From positions 100,755,367-100,819,366 of the forward strand of contig OZ038381.1 of assembly GCA_964036045.1 (NCBI GenBank): a DNA stretch of 64,000 nt, written 5' to 3'. The stretch is from Eutreptiella sp. 'Long Island Sound 2002' (taxonomy: Eukaryota > Euglenozoa > Euglenophyceae > Eutreptiales > Eutreptiaceae). Of this stretch, positions 44,280 through 57,876 are shown in pieces. Numbering within the stretch: position 1 is the first letter of the stretch; the number at the start of each line of letters is the position of its first letter. The translations under genes were made by a program, and so were the position numbers. The notes under the pieces were generated by a model, which saw nothing but the letters and a program-made list of their open reading frames with translations, was not told the origin of the DNA and searched no databases.

Positions 44280-47200
44280 ATTCTTGGATACATCTCCATC
44301 CCCCAACCCCCCTGTTGGGTCGTTTCACAAGTTTGGCAAGGGCTGCGCTCATGAGAGCCCTTTTGAGAGGGGTGGCGGGTCAACCCCCCCCCCCCCCCGC
44401 CGCCGCCTGTTGCGTTGGATGGGCCTTAACGCGAGGCCTCCACCACCAGGAACCGCTTCGGCGGATGCCTCCCCTGGGGAAGGTGCGATCCGGATGGGGC
44501 AGCAGTACCACTGCCATACCAAGTGCTACACACCGGGAGCCGCAGTGAGTGTGATGTCCTCTGGCAAACCTCACCAGTCTCAATACCTACAGACCTGGTC
44601 CTGTGGTTTAGTGGTTCGGCCCTGACCTCGTGCATCATGTCTCGGAATGTGCACCGCCGCCTGTGTGCCTCAGCCGCTGCGGCACGGTGTGGGACCTGCA
44701 ATGACAGCCACTGCTTGCGCGTGAGCGCGGATACTCCACTGAGTGCTTTGTGTGGGGCACGCCATGCCCCCCGGTAAGGACCATGGAATGACATGGTGTG
44801 TGTGTGTGTTTGCGTGGGTGTGGGCCGGAAGCCCCGGACGTGACGCCAACTAGGGTCCCCAAGGAGTGTGGGTATGGAAACTTCACCCGCCGGTCTCGGA
44901 CTGGGTCAGTGGTGGTTTGCGTGGCTCCGAGTCCAGCACGCGGCAGCCTGTGGCACAAGCCGCTGACACATAGGGCCGGCCTGGCGAGGTGTCTGGCAGG
45001 TGTTGGACACACTCCCATCCCATCCCATCCCCCCCTACTGCAGATGTGGTGGGTAAAGTTTTCGGTATGGTATGGGGTCCAATAGCACTTGTGTGTACTT
45101 TATAGACGCTACTTGTGAAGGAGCCTTTGCTTTCTTTGAAGTCCACACAAGGATTGGGCTTATGGGCTGCGGCCGGGGCCTCATGGGTGTGGCGGTGCGG
45201 GGCCTACTTTAGATCGTTGAGTCTGTCGGTTTTTCAATTTGTGGCGGCCTGGCAAGTCATCGTAGCAAGCTGGGCGTCGGCACCCCCACCCAAAAATCTT
45301 GTAATGGGCAAGAGGTGCAACATCTAAGTTTGTGTTTAAGTCAGTTCCAACAAGGACCGCGCTGCCCCCCCCCCCCCTCGGATTCTTATGCAAGGGGTGG
45401 CAGTTGGGACACCGCAAATGCATGTCTCAACAACGGAGAGGTAGGCACATGTCTTCCAGGAAACGATTGCAATCCTGTAAAACAAGTTGGATGGATGAAA
45501 GGATTTGGCGTTTGTCAATGGGTCACAGAACTCCAACATGGAGTGGGGTTTGCAAGAACTGTAGTGTGGTTTGGGCACGGGCATCACCACAATGAGTGCT
45601 CCGTAGTGCCACTGATGGAAAGGCGGTCCATCACCCGTGTGAACTTCCGACAGGCTTCGAGGCTATTGGGGCTCAAGTGCTTGGGGATGTAAAGGCAGTG
45701 CATCACCCATGTGAAGCTTCGACGGGCTTTGAGGGTATTGGGGCTCAAGTGCTTGGGAAAGCCATTACACTTGGTGACGGATTTTGAACTTGTTCTTGTA
45801 GTGCTAACAGCAACTTGTGAATCGAAACAAGTGGGTGGGTTTGAGGGGGCCACTAGCGCACATAGAACTATGGGACTAATGGGTGCTTTTCGGGGAGAGT
45901 GTGGCCGTGTAATGGAGTCGCTCACATGTACGGATGGAGAGAATTGAATAGGCAGGTCGATAGGCTGCAAAGGGAGTCACAAGCACAAGGTGGTTACAAA
46001 CATGTGGGCGGAGTTGGGTCTGGAGGAGATGCCAGACCCAAAAACTCGCGAGTTGGACGAGTCGGGCGGCTCACACATATCTCATTGAAAAGGAGAGAAG
46101 GAATTGTGTTTGCCTGTTAAGCAGCCAAGACATTGATGTGCTTTGCTAACCCAACCCGCCCATGAAACCGTTGAACCCAGCTTCCAAACTCAAGGCCACA
46201 TTCGGAGGTATTTGGCGATGAAAAGATGCCTGTGACGCGGGGGTGTACAGTAGCTAAGTTTCCGGCGCTTCATCCGGTTGGTAGGGTGCTCACAGGTGTT
46301 GCCAGTGACTCGTTGAAAGTTTTGCTTGGCCCGCAGGGCAAGCGGGAGCCTTTTCATTTTTATCGCAAGAGGCACAACCCACGTGCCCATGTGGAGGAGG
46401 AATGGGTTGTGGATAAGGTTCGGAGGGGGTAGTGGTCTGGGGAGGGCAGGAAAGGGCATCGTAAGTGGCAGGTTTTGTGGAAGGGCCATGACACGCCCAC
46501 GTGGGAGCTTGCCTCTTCTTTTTTCCACAATCTTGCCCAGCCCTGGCATGACTTGAATGTAGCCAAAGGGCTGGGTCTCCGCATCTGATATTTTGTACAG
46601 TAACAATTCTCCATGGTCTTGCTATTTTGTGGTTTGGGCTCTGGATAGGGCAAACCGCGGTTCCAGAACCGTGTCAAGGCGATAGTCGCGGTATACAATG
46701 GAGGATCATAATCGACATGTCCATCCTCAGACAAGGGATAGGGTGTCAGGTGAGGGACGGCGACAGATTATATGCTTCCACCCGCAGTGGCGCGGGGGGG
46801 GGGGGTATTGCAGGCGCACACTACTTGCTCTGATTTTATCCCCTTTTTTTCTTAACAGGAACTATCGCTGATCTGAGACCTTGATGCCCGCATCATCACA
46901 GACCCCTCTATTATGGATTTAATGTCCTAATTTGGATTTGTTGCTTTGCCGGATTTGCGATCGTGCCGCTACCGCTGTTATCTCTGCTTTATCTACCTTG
47001 TAGAGGCCCTGCCACCCCCAAGACAGAAAACTTAAAGATGATACAACAAGAATTTTATAATGTCATATTGGGTGTACTAGGGTTGCTACCTCATACTTAA
47101 AAAAAAACCCTGTATTCCATGCAATCCGGAGGCTTCGGCTTAGGGCACAACCCCACCATAGTGCTGTGTCGGAATTCAGAAACAATACCAATGATATTAC

Positions 47201-47340
47201 AGAGAATGAGAAACATGTTTCCGAATACTTCAAAAGAAGTGGGACTACTACAGACACGTGAAGTGCACAATCAGGCATACAATGCACTCCGGGCAAATAT
47301 ATACAGTCACAACCATCCCCAACAAACTCGGGTTTGAGGT
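44280..47340. other. Three-kilobase stretch without a supportable gene
   Basis: Only short frames without motifs are present. Poly-C runs lie near 44388 and 45370, and a short gt run near 44796. A tandem pair of about 74 bp ('ggcagtgcatcacc.gtgaa' theme) lies at about 45620-45765. Confidence 0.5.
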
Positions 47341-48440
47341 TTGAGGTTTCGGGTACTAGACCCCTTTCGGCCCAGGGGGGCTACCTGGTGCGGGCAGGTA
47401 ATATGCTCCCCACAGGGGCCTAGTGGGGGGCCCTTCAAAGCTCATCTCTTGCCTGGTGGCGGAGTCCCCCGGGTTCGCGGGGCCCGGAGTCCTATTCCTC
47501 CCCGGCTTCCCCATTTCGCCACTCCACGGTCGGCGTGCCTCTTAGCATATGGGTTGCAGGCGCTTACCCACTACGTCGCCCCCCTAGTAGATGGTCGCCC
47601 GGGATGCCGGCGCTGCCGGGCCCGTGCCACTCGCTTGTCGCCAATGGGACCCCCAGGGCTGGCGTGGAGGCTGCCTAGCTGCGGGGCTGGTGTGTGGCGC
47701 TGTGCACCACTACTGCCTTGGCGGGTGCAGTGCCCTACTGGTGTGTGCGCGGCCCTGGCGGCAGGCCGGACTGGCGGGGCCGGTGCCACTTCTCGTCCCC
47801 CCCCCCCCCCTTGTTGTCCCTCCAACGCGTCTGTCGCGGTGCCTGTAGCGGGTTGCCTTGTCCGGGTGTCCCTTGTCCTCGCCTGCTGGTACGCCATTCC
47901 ATGTGGTCTGTGCGTTCCGCGAGCTCGGTCCGGTTGCCATTCTGGTGCGCGCCATTGCCCATTGTGTGCTTGTGCGCTCGCGCTCCCGCGGGGTACGTGT
48001 CCCCCCACTTCCCTCTGTTCTGTCACGCGCGCACTTGGTGAGGTCCCCTCGTACGGTGCTGGTAGGGCCGTTCCAAGTGGTTCGTGCCCCTCCGCGTTTC
48101 CTGCTCGAGTCCCTTCCTCTGTTTGCCCTATGTTGGGGGGGGGGGGGGGGGGCAGCCCGGTCCTCGCGCCTCCCTACTTATTTCCTGGTGGCATGCACCC
48201 GTTGCGTCGCGCTTGCGGTCCGCTGGCCGTGGTGGGGGTGGGATCGCCACTCCCTGTGGGTGCGGCGCGCAGGCGTGGGGGCCCGGCGTTGGCCCCTTGG
48301 CTCGCATGCCCTCTTGGACGCAACGGCCTGCGGGGATGGCAGGAGGTTGCCCGCAGTGGGGCTCCTCTTCGCCAGGTGAGGGGTGTAGCAGGGGTAGCAA
48401 GCAAGAAGGGTCTGTTTTGTGTCAAAAGGAAAATTGTTGC
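47341..48440. other. GC-rich block with long but unconvincing open frames
   Basis: A 372-codon frame is open on + (47341-48459) and a 151-codon frame on - (47571-48026). Both are Ala/Gly/Pro/Arg/Cys-rich with no recognisable motif, and several frames are open at once, as expected of very GC-rich DNA. I do not call a gene. Confidence 0.4.
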
Positions 48441-48444
48441 AGAA

Positions 48445-48535
48445 AATTGTGGGTCTTGAACCCGTGACGGATAGCTATCACCCATCACCAATGTATATGA
48501 GAGCCCAAGAGTAATCCGATCCAGCTACGGGCACG
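48445..48535 (-). repeat. tRNA-like segment
   Basis: On the minus strand 'tagctggatcgg' fits box A and 'ggttcaagacc' fits box B. The T-arm pairs at only three positions and the acceptor does not pair, so it is a pseudo-tRNA or SINE head. Confidence 0.5.
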
Positions 48536-48839
48536 CCCCAAGTGGAACGGGTCCTGCTTCATGATGGCTGTGATTACAGCACAAAGGTTAGTGATACATA
48601 GGGGCAAACTCAACACAAGAGGAAGAGGGGCCACCATTCAAGATAGGAATGCACGTTGGGACACACAGACACAGCATGCGCAACGTTGTACATACAGAGC
48701 AAACCAGGGGCTTCAATTGGCTGAGTGAGTGTTAGCATTGCAAGCCGAATCCCTTTTTTTGTTCCCGAAGCAACACGGGCAATGCATGCAATTGAGAATT
48801 ATGAGTGGCCTTGATCCCAACTTGAGGGCAATTGCCACT

Positions 48840-51270
48840 GCGTGAACCCTTCGCAAGCTTTGGCTATACATCAAGTCCTGGACGAGTCATGCATCACAGC
48901 ATTCACTAGAGGTGCTGTGACAAGGAAGTCACAGACTCTGGTTGTATGCATCAAAGCCGTGCTGTAGCAGCAATGCTACATAGTTGCCCAGGAGAACCCG
49001 GCAGCAGTCGACAGCCCCGCGCCGAAGCATGCGGGACGCTTTGCTTCTGGTTCGCCGGCGACCGTGTTCCCTGATGGCGTGACACCGCACCTTGCTCCTC
49101 GAGACTCGTGCCTGACACGTGGAGGTGGGTCTTGCGCCAAGAACGTATTGGCCGTGGCACCATTAAACACGGCAAGAGGGCGGGCGGTCCCAAGGGTAAC
49201 GACCCCCCACGTTCATGCGTGTTGGTGACTGCACCCACCAATGCACAAGTAGACAACTTGCTGCAACGGGTGCAAGAGGACAGTTACATTGATGACATGT
49301 TCCGCGAACAGGTGCGCGCCGACAATCCGGTACCCTGGTTGCCTCAACGTGTCCAACGGGCTGCTCCCCCACCACAGCTGAGGTCATTTAACCAGGACAA
49401 GGTGCAGGAGACCCTGGGGAGCACCCTGGGTTGTTAGCGCACCATAGTGTGTGCTCTGAACAGCTGCCATGTGGTGTTTGCCACAGCCGGGATGGTTACT
49501 AACCGGCATAAGCTGCTTCTTGGGGCTGCTCCAGGAAGCCACAAAATCGGTTCGCCTTCCGCTTTTTGGACGAGGTGTCCAGGCACAACATCCCGGTGGG
49601 ATTGGATTTGGCCGCCATAGGCACCCAATGCCTCTTGTGTGGTGACCCTTGGCACTTGCGGCCGTACAACCACATCGGGCTATTGGTTGCTAAATGTCCT
49701 GCCAATGTGCATCTAAAGCCCGAGCATGTTGCATGGCCATCAGATCAGTCTTTCAAATGTCATAACGTTGATATGTCATCCAGTGGCCCTCAAGTGTAGT
49801 GGCATGACTCCGACCGCTTTTGCACCACTAGCACATTGCAATTTTCCTTTACCGTCCGCGGTGCCGTGCTGGTATCTTGGTACAGCAACACCGCATGAAC
49901 ATGCCACTGGCTACCATTATGCATGTCTTGTTCACAAGGGGCGGCCTTGGTTATTAGCACTCACCTATCCAACTCTTCGCTACCCCGGTCCTTCATAACC
50001 CCAGCTGCATCGTGGACCTGGATACGGACAGGTGGTGGGAACAGCCGGAGGAAAGTTTGGGGAAAGAACACCTAGACGAGCTCTGGGATTTGGTGGTAGA
50101 GGCATGGATTTGCCTGGATGTTCATGATGTGTTGGCCCCAGCCGGGAACCTGAATTTGTAGGAGGGACTGCTAGTGTGCCATTTCTTGGAGCTGGCAACC
50201 AAGGCGAGGACATACCCAAAGAGGTCTGTGGCAGTAGTGACCACACACTACGCCCAGATGGTGTGGCTCCAGCATTGTGTGGATTATGTTGGTAGGCGTA
50301 TTTGCGGTGGTAAGCACCCTATCCTCTTCCGGGTGGCTACCCTGGATCGGCTGCTAGGGCTGCAAGCCCAAGTCATCTTTGCTTCTCTGGTGTCTCATGT
50401 TCCAGGGATCATGAGCGACGTCTGGAGGGCAGACACACGAACTAGCAGGGCACAATCTGAGCTCTACCCGTTTGGGCGATTCACGCCGTGGGGCGCACAC
50501 CCCACGGCCGATGCATGGATAGCTGCAGTGAATGCTGTCCAATGGCAAGTTGGCTCAGGCGCTGTGAGCACCACCCTGGAGTTGGCTAGGGTATTGAGGG
50601 AGGTTGGTGTCATCAATGGGGTTAGGGAGGGCACAACCTACCGTTTGGGGGGTCGGTGGTGGGGCACTGGCGAAGCCTTGGAAGAAGGGAAGAGGGCACG
50701 TGATCACTGGGGGTATGCACCGGGCCATGCTTACCAGTTGTTGGACTGGGAACAGATCAAGGCTAACACTTTGAAAAAGGCACTTGCAGTGCAGGTCAGA
50801 GATCCGTTGGGGAACATTGTTACACCCAAGTCATTGGGGGTCACCCTCCTTGACTTCAATGAGTGGGTCTTGCCCTATGTCCTTGTGGAGGGTGACGGAC
50901 AAGATGTTTGGAACTGAGGTGGGTTGGAAAGGGTGGCGGAGGGAACACTGGTGCAACACCTTGTGTCCAAGCCTTTGCAAGCGAAGCAGGGGTATACACA
51001 GGGGGCCACGGAAGGGTGGTACCGAACCATCGACCTGGCTTTTTGGAGGGACACGTACAGCTGTCTAGATTGACCGCGGTTGTTGAAGGGGGACTTCTGT
51101 AGCCTTTTTGGGGTGTACCTGGCATCCCTCCCGCATGGGGTCGACCAGTGCTAGGACTCTTGGGGTGTGCGCACTTATGCCGGTGCATGTGGGGGTTGAT
51201 GACCAATGTTGGTGGCGCAAGTTGCTCAATGCTGTGAAGGAGTACATTCTGGGCCGCCACCAGACAAAGG
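48840..51270 (+). pseudogene. Decayed second copy of the Upf1-like helicase
   Basis: This parallels 4120-5881. 'DESCITA' matches exactly, but the Walker A segment has decayed to 'RGAVTRKS' (about 48907). 'VTAPTNAQVD' (about 49223), 'CALNSC.VVFATAGMV' (about 49453) and 'LDEVSRHNIP' (about 49570) follow. Unlike the first copy, it retains a motif III-like 'LCGDPWHLRPY' (about 49634) and 'QQHRMNMPLATI' with 'LFTRGGL' (about 49884-49947), the QxRM-type motif. It ends with 'SRAQSEL' (about 50434) and the C-terminal domain. Breaks include at least two frameshifts, TAG at 48965, 49435, 49955 and 50159, and TGA at 50915. Where copy 1 can be compared, TAG replaces Trp, Lys and Glu codons. Confidence 0.75.
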
Positions 51271-51339
51271 CAGCCCCTTGTGGATGCAGTCATGGCCACG
51301 GCGCGGGGACTGCATGTTGCCTAACACTAGCAGTACCGG

Positions 51340-51440
51340 GGATGCATCTACCTATGACCTGTGACCTGTACCCGTGACCTGTGACCTATGTGCCATGACA
51401 TGGAACCTGTGACCTCTCGGCGCTACCTATGACCTGTGAC
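51340..51440. repeat. 'tgacctgtgacc' short repeats
   Basis: Seven or more copies of 'gacct' in the 'ctatgacctgtgacct' theme occur just downstream of the decayed helicase. No function is implied. Confidence 0.7.
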
Positions 51441-51559
51441 TTTGGCCACGCAGCCCCAATTTTCGTCTTTCTGTTCCTTGAGTACTTCCATGTGGGATGG
51501 GATACAGCTTTACCGAAGCCCCTAAAACCATGTCCAAACCTCACCGCATCCCCTCTAGA

Positions 51560-54500
51560 GTAGTGTAGAACCCGTGCGGTGAATCTTTCAAGGGTCTACA
51601 CCCATCAAGGATTCACCATATCCCTTCAACACTAGTGTACAACCCATGCGGTGAATCCTTGGATGGTCTCCACCCTCCAAGGATTCATCACATCCACTCT
51701 AGACTAGTGTACAGCCCATGCGGCGAATCCTTGAAGGGTGTGCACCCATCAACAGATCAAGGATTCATCGCATCCACTCTAGACTAGTCTACAGCCCATG
51801 CGGTGAAGCTTTGAAGGGTCGACACCCTCCAAGTATACATCACATCCTCTCTAGACTAATGCCAAACCCATGCGGTGAATTCTTGGAGAGTGTACACCCT
51901 CCAAGGATTCGTCTCATCCACTCTAGACTAGTGTACATCCGATGTGGCTAATCCTTGGATGGTGTTGACCCTTCAAGGATTCACCGGCTGTACACCGGTG
52001 TAGAGTGGATGCGATGAATCCTTGAAGGGTCTACACCCTCCAAGGATTCGTCGTGTCCACTGTGGACTAGTGTACAGCCCATGCGATGAATCTTTGGAGG
52101 GTGTAGACCCTTCAAGGTTTAAGCGCATCCCCTTTAGACTACTATACAGCCCATGCGATAACTCCTTGAAGGGTCTGCACCCTCCAAGAATTCATGGCAT
52201 GCACTCTAGACTGGTGTACAACCCATGCTATGAATCCTTGGAGGATGTACACCCTCCAAGCATTCACCGTATCCCCTGTAGACCAGTGCAGAACCCATGC
52301 GGTGAATCCTTGAAGGGTCTACAACCTCCAAGGATTCATCACATCCTCTCTAGACGAGTGTACAGCTCATGCGACGAATCCTTGGAGGGTGTAGACCCTT
52401 CAAGGATTCACCGCATCGTGTGTACACTAGTGTGGGACATATGCGGTGAATCATTGGAGTGTGTAGACCCTTCAAGGATGCACGGCATCCCTCGTACACT
52501 AATGTAGAACCCATGCAGTGAATCCTTGAAGGGTCTACGCCTTGCAAGCCTTCATCGCATCCACTCTACACTAGTTTGAAGCCCATGTGATGAATCCTTG
52601 CACGGTGTACACCCTCCAAGCATTCATCGCATCCCCTAGTGTACACACCATGCGATGAATCCTTGGGGGGTGTAGATCCTTCAAGGATTCACCGCTAGGG
52701 CGGTACAATGGTAGAGAGTGCATGCCATGCATCCTTGAAGGGTCTACACCCTCCAAAGATTCATCGCATTGGCTGTACACTAGTCCAAAGTGGATGCGAC
52801 GAATCCTAGGAGGGTGTAGACCCTTCAACGATTCACCGCATGGGTTCTACACAAGTCCATAGGGGATGCGGTAAATCCTTGAAGGGTCTACACCCTCCAA
52901 GGTTTCGTCGCATGGCCTGTACACTAGCCTAGAGTGGATGCGATGAATCCTTGGAGGGTGTAGACCTTTCAAGGATTCATCGCATCCACTCCACACTAGT
53001 GTACAGCCCATGCAATGAATCCTTGAAGGGTCTACACCCTGCAAGGATTCACCGCATCCGGTCTAGACTACGATACAACCCATGCGATGAGTGCTTGGAG
53101 GGTGTAGACCCTTCAAGGATTCAGTGCATACCCTGTAGACTATTGTAGAACCCATTGCGGTGAAGTCTTGGAGTGTCCAGAGCCTTCAAGGATGCACTGC
53201 ATCTTGTGTAGACTACTATAGAACCAATGCGGTGAGTCCTTGAAGGGTTTACACCCTCCAAGGATTCATCGCATCCACTCTACACTAATGTACAGCCCCT
53301 GCCCCCAATCCTTGAAGGGTCTACACCCATCAAGGATTCACCATATCCCTTCAACACTAGTGTACAACCCATGCGGTGAATCCTTGGATGGTCTCCACCC
53401 TCCAAGGATTCATCGCATCCACTCTAGACTAGTGTACAGCCCATGCGGCGAATCCTTGAAGGGTGTACACCCATCAACAGATCAAGGATTCATCGCATCC
53501 ACTCTAGACTAGTCTACAGCTCATGCGGTGAAGCTTTGAAGGGTCGACACCCTCCAAGTATACATCACATCCTCTCTAGACTAATGCCAAATCCATGCGG
53601 TGAATTCTTGGAGAGTGTACACCCTCCAAGGATTCGTCTCATCCACTCTAGACTAGTGTACATCCGATGTGGTTAATCCTTGGATGGTGTTGACCCTTCA
53701 AGGATTCACCGGCTGTACACCGGTGTAGAGTGGATGCGATGAATCCTTGAAGGGTCTACACGCTCCAAGGATTCGTCGCGTCCACTCTGGACTAGTGTAC
53801 AGCCCATGCGATGAATCTTTGGAGGGTGTAGACCCTTCAAGGTTTAAGCGCATCCCCTTTAGACTACTGTACAGCCCATGCGATAACTCCTTGAAGGGTC
53901 TGCACCCTCCAAGAATTCATGGCATGCACTCTAGACTGGTGTACAACCCATGCTATGAATCCTTGGAGGATGTACACCCTCCAAGCATTCATCGTATCCC
54001 CTGTAGACCAGTGCAGAACCCATGCGGTGAATCCTTGAAGGGTCTACAACCTCCAAGGATTCATCACATCCTCTCTAGACGAGTGTACAGCTCATGCGAC
54101 GAATCCTTGGAGGGTGTAGACCCTTCAAGGATTCACCGCATCGTGTGTACACTAGTGTGGGACATATGCGGTGAATCATTGGAGTGTGTAGACCCTTCAA
54201 GGATGCACGGCATCCCTCGTACACTAATGTAGAACCCATGCAGTGAATCCTTGAAGGGTCTACGCCTTGCAAGCCTTCATCGCATCCACTCTACACTAGT
54301 TTGAAGCCCATGTGATGAATCCTTGCACGGTGTACACCCTCCAAGCATTCATCGCATCCCTTAGTGTACACACCATGCGATGAACCCTTGGAAGGTGTAG
54401 ATCCTTCAAGGATTCACCGCTAGGGCTGTACAATGGTAGAGAGTGCATGCCATGCATCCTTGAAGGGTCTACACCCTCCAAAGATTCATCGCATGGGCTG

Positions 54501-55205
54501 TACACTAGTCCAAAGTGGATGCGACGAATCCTAGGAGGGTGTAGACCCTTCAGCGATTCACCGCATGGGTTCTACACAAGTCCATAGGGGATGCGGTAAA
54601 TCCTTGAAGGGTCTACACCCTCCAAGGTTTCGTCGCATGGGCTGTACACTAGCCTAGAGTGGATGCGATGAATCCTTGGAGGGTGTAGACCCTTCAAGGA
54701 TTCATCGCATCCACTCCACACTAGTGTACAGCCCATGCAATGAATCCTTGAAGGGTCTGCACTCTGCAAGGATTCACCGCATCCGGTCTAGACTACGATA
54801 CAACCCATGCGATGAGTGCTTGGAGGGTGTAGACCCTTCAAGGATTCAGTGCATACCCTGTAGACTATTATAGAAACCATTGCGGTGAAGTCTTGGAGTG
54901 TCCAGACCCTTCAAGGATGCACTGCATCTTGTGTAGACTACTATAGAACCAATGCGGTGAGTCCTTGAAGGGTTTACACCCTCCAAGGATTCATCGCATC
55001 CACTCTAGACTAATGTACAGCCCCTGCCCCCAATCCTTGAAGGGTCTACACCCTCCAAGGATTCATCGCATCCACTCTAAACTAGTGTACGGCCCATTTG
55101 ATGAAATCTTGAAGGGTCTTCACCCTGCAAGGATTCACCACACGCACTCTAGACTAGTGTACAGCCCATGTGATGAAACTTGCAGGGTGTAGACCCTTCA
55201 GGTGA
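51560..55205. repeat. 72-bp palindromic satellite in two 1725-bp higher-order units
   Basis: The monomer is about 72 bp and carries a 15-bp dyad, 'aaggattcaccgcat' and its complement 'atgcggtgaatcctt', around a 'ctagactagtgtac' centre, plus a second small dyad 'gggt.taga.ccc'. About 50 monomers are present. Monomers differ from each other, but the block from about 51590 recurs almost identically 1725 bp downstream (for example 52022-52507 against 53747-54232), so 24 monomers form a higher-order repeat. Many short frames on both strands are compositional. Confidence 0.9.
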
Positions 55206-55463
55206 ACCCTCCCCCCAAATCGGCGGCCGAGTTCGGCCGACCTCGCCGATTTCTTCCGCCAATTTGTTGGGTTTCTGAATTTTGCCGATTATGTTTACAC
55301 ATTCTTTGGGTTTCTGTGATTTTGCCCATTCGTTCTGCCGACTTGTTGGGGCTTCTGGGATGGTAGGACACCTAATTTGGACATGTCAAATTAAGATGTG
55401 CATCATTTTCTTCGCGACGGAGGATATTTTTTTCTTTCTACATTGGTTCTTCAGATTGGCACC

Positions 55464-57876
55464 ATGAAGTGTTTTTACTGCCTAGAGAAAGACGCATCTT
55501 TGGCCCCCTGGGATTCATTGTCCCCCAGTGATCAAACTTTTCTGCGGGACAAGTACCCTGATGCTGGTCAGGGGGCAGTTTGCAACTTATGTGTTCACTC
55601 TGCATGCCCCAGTGCGTTCTTCAGCCGCCGTTCCTCAAGAACCTCATCATCAGCCCCCCAATCATTGGATTCTGGGCTGCAGGTGCCTCCGGCTCCTCGA
55701 GTTGTGTCTGGTGCAGCCACGTTTTTGGCCACAGAGTTATTGGGATCTGGAGTTGTGGAGCTTTCAGCGTCTGTTGCAGAGCCTTCTACCGATGCCGCAG
55801 AGTGTGCCACAGGGTTTGCAACAGACCCACCTACCGCATCACAATCAAATGGTCCGAAAGTGGGCGCAAACCCTTCACGCCCAGACACTTTGAAGGAGGC
55901 CAAACAGCCCCGTGTTTTGAAGAACATTGCTGTTGCACAGAGGGTTGAGAAGTACGGTCGGTATGGTCCGTACGACAACAACGGTAGGCTGTACTGCAAG
56001 CCATGTGGAAAAAAGATGGATGAGACACGGGAGGACTTAGTGACGAAGCACGTTACCTCAGGCATCTATGATGTTGCGTGCGCCAAACATATTTGTGCTG
56101 GTGCAAAATTTGTGCTAGCTCCAGGATATGAGCAGCGAGAGGAAAGGCGCAAGGTAAAGGAAAAAGAGGCCAAGGAACGTGCAGACAAAAAGAGGAAACA
56201 CGAATACGTTACCCAGAAATGGGACAAAGACAAAGACAAGAAATATAAGGAGGAGGTTGTGGAGTTGCAACGCGGTAAACGCCGGGCTTTCCGTGAGGAC
56301 GAGCCGGTTTCCCTTCTTGCGGAGCTGGCATCAAAGCCATCATGGCAAACCATTTTGGAACTAAAGGATCCGCGTGACCTCCCAAAAGAGTTGGTGTTTT
56401 CCCTCATGGAAGGTGGCCGACCCTTGACAGTTGTTGAGGACATTCGTTCAATTTTCAGGGTGTATACCCCAGTCGGTGGTCACGTTTGCGGAACCAATTA
56501 GGCTGAAGACTGTTACCGCCCAACCATTATTCGCAAACCGCGGGCGGGCTGCCGCTCTGCGTCTTTTGAATGATGATGTGATGCGGGGTGGTTGCGTGCG
56601 AGTTGTTTTTGACGAGACCACCGATTGCTGCGATCGTCATCCGGTGAACATTATTGTGCACACCCCTGAGCGTGTTTGCTACACCACAACTGCATTCATT
56701 GGTCGCAAGGAGGCACTCAACAGCTTGACAGTTGCTAAGGCTGTGATGGATGCATGGGAGCAGCTGGGCTTGCCACGGGACCGTGTAGGAGTGGTTCTGG
56801 TTGACAATGCTGGGTACTGTGCGAAGGCATTTAAGGACCATGTGGCCGCCTTTTTTGGTAACGCACGGTTGCGCACGTGCTGGGCTCATTCCCAACGTAG
56901 GCAAAGGTATATTGATTTCATTGGGGAAAGTCTTCTTGATTACATCGACACACGCTAGACTTCATCCATGGTAACTGCAGCACACCATAGCAAGTATCTA
57001 CGGGGTGAGTATCGGTGGCTAAAGCAAGAGGCTAAGGATCACAAAAAGAAAAGGGTAAACGAAACAGATGAGACCGCTGAGGTTGTGCAACTGCCCACCA
57101 TGCTTCAAAACGCCCTAGATGTGTTAGAAAAAAGGCGCATGCTTCTGCATTTGTCCCTCACCTTCTATGCGGGTATGGGTGATCCCATTTACAAGTTCAT
57201 TGAGGGAATTTAGGTTGATGTGGTGCCCAAAGGTGGCAAAGATGGCGAGAGGCGTCCCATTGCCCATCGGCTTTTTGTGCCAGTGCTTGAACTTGAGGTA
57301 AAGCTAGAAACATTTGTCCAAGACGGAACTCAGGTTCGTGGCGTACTTGCCCTCCTTGACCTGTTGAAACAGCCTCACCTACGCGCATCCCGCGTTAGTT
57401 TACTGCAACGGGTGGGACAGAAGGTGTTGGTTGTGGTGGAGAAGCACAAGCGCAACCAACTAGCCTTTTTTGATCAAGTGCGTGTTTTTGACCCCCGTCA
57501 GTGTGACTCCATGCCTCGTGACAGTAGCCACTACACCCTGCTGTTCCCGGATGACAAAGCCCGTCGGGAAGTGCAGCAGTCCGGGGAGTGGGCGTTGTAC
57601 TGGAAGCAAGAGGTTCCCGTTCAGGGGGGGTTCCAATTGGTGAAGTGGTGGGGGAATGCGTCTGAGTTCAAGGGTTTGCGGGGGTCGGCACAACACGCCA
57701 CGAACGCTCTTACCTTTCCAGTTACCAGCACTGTTGCCGAGGGATCTTTCCGGATTTTGAAGGGCTAGCTTACCCCAGAGCGTCGGTACATGGATTCAAA
57801 CAACCAGATTGGGTACCTTTTGTGCATGATAAATGGCGATGTCACTAGGCGAATCCCACAATGGGCTCGGGAGTAG
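55464..57876 (+). pseudogene. DUF659-type hAT transposase, copy 2
   Basis: The first frame (ATG 55464 to TAG 56501) encodes the Cys pair, a BED-like finger and a Lys/Glu-rich stretch. From about 56431 a second frame carries 'VVFDETTDCCD' (about 56602), 'VDNAGYCAKAF', 'CWAHSQ' (about 56879), the C-terminal region with 'FDPRQCDSM' (57487), 'GEWALYWKQEV' and 'FPVTSTVAEGSFRI' (dimerisation region). That second frame is continuous to 57876 except for three TAG codons, at 56956, 57211 and 57766, and no TAA or TGA. At 57766 copy 1 has TTG. hAT transposases cut and paste DNA with an Asp-Asp-Glu catalytic triad. Introns could explain some interruptions. Confidence 0.7.

Noticed and set aside
47341-48459. 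372-codon open frame as a gene
   Set aside because: Very GC-rich, several frames open on both strands, Ala/Gly/Pro/Cys-rich with no motif.
51560-55205. CRISPR array
   Set aside because: Regular spacing but no unique spacers; monomers are contiguous palindromic satellite in a eukaryotic context.
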